A DNA stretch of 64,000 bases. Source: Acidobacterium sp. S8. GTDB lineage: Bacteria > Acidobacteriota > Terriglobia > Terriglobales > Acidobacteriaceae. Both the position numbers and the translations under genes were made by a program. How positions within the stretch are numbered: the first letter of the stretch is position 1; each line of letters starts with the position of its first letter. The notes beneath the pieces are model-generated. The model was not told where the DNA came from and searched no databases. It was given only the letters and a program-made list of their open reading frames with translations. The DNA lies in assembly GCF_009765985.1 (NCBI RefSeq), contig NZ_LMUM01000032.1, forward strand, positions 33,093-97,092, read 5' to 3'. This document shows positions 63,820 through 64,000 of the stretch, piece after piece.

Positions 63820-63999
63820 TTAGGTGGTTGCGGCTTGCGTCTGAATAGGACTGGCTTGGCTGGCGTTAGTCTGGGTTGGCGTGTTGGATTCACTTGGGCT
63901 GATTGGGACTGCGACTGCCTTGAGATCTTGGGGAAGTGGAACTCTGTTTCCCTCCGCGTCTACTTCCCATGAATCAACATAAAAGTAAGTCAGGTTAGC
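63820..63999 (-). CDS. C-terminus of a protein running off the right edge
   Basis: On the minus strand the frame is open from the window edge (63999) for 59 codons to a TAA at 63820. It reads ANLTYFYVDSWEVDAEGNRV and then PLPQDLKAVAVPISPSE, ending in a Thr/Gln/Ser/Ala-rich tail. The first part looks like a real domain end and the tail like a low-complexity extension. I do not recognise the family. The true start is beyond the window. Coding status is likely but not certain because the frame is short. Confidence 0.45.
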   Translation of the reverse strand, partial: ANLTYFYVDSWEVDAEGNRVPLPQDLKAVAVPISPSESNTPTQTNASQASPIQTQAATT

Positions 64000-64000
64000 T

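Noticed and set aside
1..64000. CRISPR array, prophage, integron or insertion sequence
   Set aside because: No regularly spaced repeats, transposase, integrase, phage structural gene or flanking duplications were seen on either strand.

Overview
The window looks like a chromosomal segment of a soil-type acidobacterium (Acidobacteriota, probably class Terriglobia; genus not determinable from what I see). The grounds are two very large Oar-like TonB-dependent receptors with an N-terminal carboxypeptidase-regulatory-like domain, a sedolisin (S53) protease and an FG-GAP protein that both carry Ig-like domains and an internal 'TM-Arg-TM-GCGGGG' segment, a winged-helix/TM protein next to a receptor, many glycoside hydrolases and an unusual density of twin-arginine signal peptides. 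No rRNA, tRNA, CRISPR array, prophage or insertion sequence was recognised. Layout: (1) 1-1477, the end of a riboflavin operon (ribD C-terminus, ribE). (2) 1481-8705, sugar oxidation and hydrolysis: a two-gene GMC/gluconate-dehydrogenase-type pair, a Gfo/Idh oxidoreductase, an esterase-like hydrolase (all minus strand) and a plus-strand GH36-type alpha-galactosidase. (3) 8827-30340, a run of sixteen minus-strand genes: RidA, RraA, TonB receptor, metal-dependent deacetylase, DUF3299 protein, ABC ATPase, ABC permease, MFS carrier, beta-propeller histidine kinase, NarL-type regulator, RraA, SelA-like PLP enzyme, RidA, second SelA-like enzyme, bicovalent-flavin carbohydrate oxidase and lactonase. 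A third SelA-like enzyme, a TonB-receptor remnant, a GRP-type sugar transporter and a ribokinase diverge from it (30694-34358). (4) 34405-44892, a barrel/FGE-like fusion gene and an exported protein gene, each broken by an apparent one-base deletion at a homopolymer, plus hrpB helicase, a GH106-type rhamnosidase and DUF5996. (5) 45325-52459, the FG-GAP and sedolisin surface proteins. (6) 52649-60784, a winged-helix/TM protein, a second TonB receptor and two exported glycosidase-like proteins. (7) 60785-64000, small and household genes (DUF72, SYLF), a decayed receiver domain and a gene running off the right edge. How the genes may work together: the central locus holds, with predicted export signals on most members, the activities needed for an exocytoplasmic, non-phosphorylated route for amino-sugar acids: oxidation to a lactone, lactone hydrolysis, N-deacetylation, PLP-dependent ammonia elimination, imine hydrolysis (RidA) and retro-aldol cleavage (RraA), with TonB, MFS and GRP carriers and a two-component system alongside. 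The individual families are recognised from sequence; the pathway and its substrate are my inference.
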